Assembly (NCBI GenBank): GCA_900290315.1
Contig: OKRF01000164.1
Location: 234 to 5,630, forward strand
Length of the DNA stretch: 5,397 nucleotides
Source: Candidatus Sulfopaludibacter sp. SbA3
GTDB lineage: Bacteria; Acidobacteriota; Terriglobia; Bryobacterales; Bryobacteraceae
Direction: 5' to 3'
The notes beneath the pieces were generated by a model, which saw nothing but the letters and a program-made list of their open reading frames with translations, was not told the DNA's origin and did no database searches. The first letter of the stretch is position 1, and each line of letters begins with the position of its first letter. The position numbers and the translations under genes are program-made. Shown here piece after piece: positions 5,396 to 5,397 of the stretch.

Positions 5396-5397
5396 CA

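Noticed and set aside
1..5397. CRISPR arrays, tRNA or rRNA genes, insertion sequences, riboswitches
   Set aside because: No regularly spaced repeats, cloverleaf-like segments, transposase motifs, terminal inverted repeats or known aptamer cores were seen by eye.

Overview
The window is GC-rich (about 60-65% by eye) with strong G/C preference at third codon positions. It looks like bacterial chromosome from a soil-type Gram-negative lineage. The gene combination, the near absence of Shine-Dalgarno sequences, the divergent -10-like boxes placed 6 nt before start codons, and a decayed beta-propeller C-terminus of the kind abundant in Acidobacteriota (Solibacter/Bryobacter-like genomes) make Acidobacteriota my best guess. 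This is inference; no marker gene is present.

Layout. (1) Positions 1-102 (+) hold the probable last 33 codons of an unrecognised gene. A 32-bp gap with a weak hairpin follows. (2) Positions 135-1598 (-) encode a 487-residue exported protein made of BamA-type POTRA repeats. It has a lipobox-like signal peptide and a Gly/Arg-rich tail, but no C-terminal beta-barrel. (3) Positions 1599-1653 form a 55-bp divergent intergenic region with a 7-bp perfect dyad at its centre and a -10-like hexamer exactly 6 nt before each start codon. (4) Positions 1654-4967 (+) form a tightly packed three-gene operon: lpdA (E3, dihydrolipoyl dehydrogenase), lipB (octanoyltransferase) and a 2-oxo acid dehydrogenase E2 acyltransferase. 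lpdA and lipB overlap by 8 nt; lipB and the E2 gene overlap by 80 nt. (5) Positions 4968-5397 carry no intact gene. The minus strand holds a broken C-terminal piece of a TolB/PD40-like propeller protein with an apparent frameshift near 5070-5090.

How the genes work together. LipB transfers octanoyl from acyl carrier protein to the lipoyl-domain lysine (Lys42 of this E2). LipA, not in the window, would convert it to lipoyl. The E2 swinging arm then carries the acyl group, and LpdA reoxidises the dihydrolipoyl arm with NAD+. The operon therefore couples two catalytic components of a 2-oxo acid dehydrogenase complex with the enzyme that starts cofactor attachment. E1 is not in the window, so the substrate (pyruvate, 2-oxoglutarate or branched-chain 2-oxo acid) cannot be settled here.

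I do not see a clearly new biological system. The most unusual items are the POTRA-only protein, the compact and possibly leaderless divergent promoter region, and the long lipB/E2 overlap.
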